Origin: Pseudomonas poae
Lineage (GTDB): Bacteria; Pseudomonadota; Gammaproteobacteria; Pseudomonadales; Pseudomonadaceae
Assembly: GCA_004000515.1 (NCBI GenBank)
Contig: CP034537.1
Location: 558,001 to 622,000 of the forward strand
Length of the DNA stretch: 64,000 bases
Direction of reading: 5' to 3'
Part shown: positions 62,603 to 64,000 of the stretch, one piece after another
How the letters are laid out: each line of letters begins with the position of its first letter
Position numbering within the stretch: position 1 is the stretch's first letter
Translations under genes and position numbers: made by a program
Notes under the pieces: generated by a model
The model's input: only the letters and a program-made list of their open reading frames with translations
What the model was told of the DNA's origin: nothing
The model's database searches: none

Positions 62603-63919
62603 TCAGCTCGACAGTTGATTGGCGAACTGACCGACAGCGCTGACGACTTTTTGCGCGCCGTCCTGAATCTCCACGATGACCGTGCCCGCCTCGGCCGCCA
62701 GGGCCAGGCCTTGCTCGGCTTGCAGACGCCCGTCGGTCATCAGGGTGACCGCATCGCGCGCCATGTCCTGGTTCTGACGCACCACGCCAACAATCTCCTC
62801 GGTCGCCTTGCTGGTCCGTGAGGCCAGTTGGCGAACCTCATCGGCCACCACCGCAAAACCTCGGCCCTGCTCACCGGCACGCGCGGCCTCGATGGCGGCG
62901 TTGAGCGCCAGCAAGTTGGTCTGCTCGGCAATCCCGCTGATGGTCTTGACGATGGTGCCGATCACTTGGGATTGAGCATTCAGTGCCTCAATGCCTTCAC
63001 CGGCCTGTTGCATGTGCTTGGCCAGGTCGCGCATCACATCCACCGCCTGCGTCACCACAGTGGTGCCGCGCTGGGCGCAGTTATCGGTTTGCAGCGAGGT
63101 GCTGTAGGCAATGTTCGCGGCTTCGGCGACGGCTTGCTCCTGGTTGACCTGGTCGGTGATCACGGTGGCGAACTTGACCACTTTGTACAGGCGATCCGTG
63201 GCGTCCAGTACCGGGTTATACGTCGCCTCCAACCACACCACGCGGCCGTGGCTATCCACGCGCTTGAAGCGTGCGGCCACAAACTCGCCGTTATTCAACC
63301 GTTTCCAGAACTCCTGGTACTCGGTGCTGTTGGACTCTTGCGGGTCACAGAACATGCGGTGATGTTTGCCTTGGATCTGCGCCAGGCTGTAACCCATGCC
63401 ACTCAAAAAGCGGTCGTTGGCGGTAAGCACATGCCCCGCCAGGTCAAACTCGATCACCGCCGTGGAACGCACCAGTGCCGTGATCAGGTTTTCATGCTCA
63501 CGCGAGGCTTCAATCGTGCGGGTGAGGTCACTGGAGAAAATCGAAAACTGCTTGATGCGCCCATCGGAACCGCGCACCGGCTGCACGATGGAGCGCAGCC
63601 AGGCTTCCTGACCATTGCCGCGCATCAGGCGCACGGTCCCGGCAAAGTGTTCACCGCGCACCAAGGCGTTCTTGAAGCGCTGCTGGAACTCATCCTTGCG
63701 CACATGAGCCGGCGCCAGGTCTTCGATAGGGCGCCCCAGCAGTTGAGTGCTCTGGTAGGCCAACTCCTGCAGGAAATTGCTGTTGGCCCATTCAACACGG
63801 CCTTCGGCATCCAGCGTCAGGCACAGCATTTCGCTTTCCAGGCTCTCCTTCACCTGTTGCATGCTGGACAATTCTTCGCGAAGAGCCGACAGCTCCTGCT
63901 TCAAACGGGTGTTGAACAT
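62603..63919 (-). CDS. bdlA: PAS-PAS-methyl-accepting chemotaxis protein, BdlA type
   Basis: 438-aa soluble receptor with two PAS domains (about 25-140 and 145-265; [36 protein letters not shown]) and a short MCP signalling domain with the hairpin tip [34 protein letters not shown] (split here only for reference). No transmembrane helix. P. aeruginosa BdlA has this layout and promotes biofilm dispersal after proteolysis. ATG 63919 chosen. Confidence 0.9.
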   Translation of the reverse strand: MFNTRLKQELSALREELSSMQQVKESLESEMLCLTLDAEGRVEWANSNFLQELAYQSTQLLGRPIEDLAPAHVRKDEFQQRFKNALVRGEHFAGTVRLMRGNGQEAWLRSIVQPVRGSDGRIKQFSIFSSDLTRTIEASREHENLITALVRSTAVIEFDLAGHVLTANDRFLSGMGYSLAQIQGKHHRMFCDPQESNSTEYQEFWKRLNNGEFVAARFKRVDSHGRVVWLEATYNPVLDATDRLYKVVKFATVITDQVNQEQAVAEAANIAYSTSLQTDNCAQRGTTVVTQAVDVMRDLAKHMQQAGEGIEALNAQSQVIGTIVKTISGIAEQTNLLALNAAIEAARAGEQGRGFAVVADEVRQLASRTSKATEEIVGVVRQNQDMARDAVTLMTDGRLQAEQGLALAAEAGTVIVEIQDGAQKVVSAVGQFANQLSS

Positions 63920-64000
63920 TGGGCACCGATGGTCAATTAGGCAGAGTGATCTGACCTGCATCGGCCCTGCGGGCGTTTTCTGAAGAGCACTTTAGCGCTG

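Overview
The window is a chromosomal segment of a Pseudomonas of the fluorescens group. This rests on the gene orders (hemA-prfA-prmC-moeB-murI diverging from a TPR lipoprotein-lolB-ispE-tRNA-prs-rplY-pth-ychF), on AlgW and BdlA-type proteins, on the GTGGGAGC-type REP palindromes, and on an rsp/rsc-like Hrp type III secretion locus.

Layout. 1-7.5 kb: end of pta, an inner-membrane acyltransferase, the sulfate activation pair cysD-cysNC, a Nif3-like protein and the periplasmic protease AlgW. 7.5-9.7 kb: a TonB-dependent siderophore receptor behind a possible Fur box. 9.8-11.7 kb: hemH and a sugar-epimerase-like protein. 11.9-21.6 kb: a tightly coupled module with an FAD oxidoreductase, a Trp-rich small protein, DUF523/DUF1722, a LitR/CarH-like MerR regulator, photolyase PhrB, an NTF2-like protein, an SDR, an amine-oxidase-like flavoprotein, DUF1365, a cyclopropane-fatty-acid-synthase-like enzyme and DUF2878. 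Its promoter carries two perfect TGTACA-N12-TGTACA direct repeats and a third near-match precedes the FAD gene, so it reads as a light-responsive DNA-repair and lipid-modification regulon. 21.6-34.4 kb: YkgJ-like protein, PagL, and core housekeeping genes for peptidoglycan, translation, heme, lipoprotein export, isoprenoids and PRPP.

34.7-52.8 kb: a complete Hrp1-type type III secretion locus. One HrpR/S-like activator, a small 55-aa gene in the pilin position, hrpB-hrcJ-hrpD-hrpE, then hrpF-hrpG-hrcC-hrpT-hrpV run rightward; hrpJ-hrcV-hrpQ-hrcN-hrpO-hrpP-hrcQ-hrcR-hrcS-hrcT-hrcU run leftward; hrpL diverges from hrpJ. Three GGAAC-N16-CCAC hrp boxes and a GG-N10-GC sigma-54 promoter before hrpL give a readable cascade: activator plus sigma-54 -> HrpL -> three structural operons. 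The locus lies between ychF and a tRNA-Met.

53-64 kb: PhzF-like isomerase, gamma-glutamyltranspeptidase, a laccase-domain protein, D-Ala-D-Ala ligase, a LysE exporter with divergent AraC regulator, an MFS exporter with divergent LysR regulator, a flavin reductase and a BdlA-like PAS-PAS-chemoreceptor protein.

A major caveat: about 33 single- or double-base frameshifts, mostly in homopolymers and mostly deletions, interrupt 23 otherwise well conserved genes, including essential ones (ispE, pth, hemH). I treat these as probable sequencing errors, annotate each as one gene across the break, and give the approximate break position.
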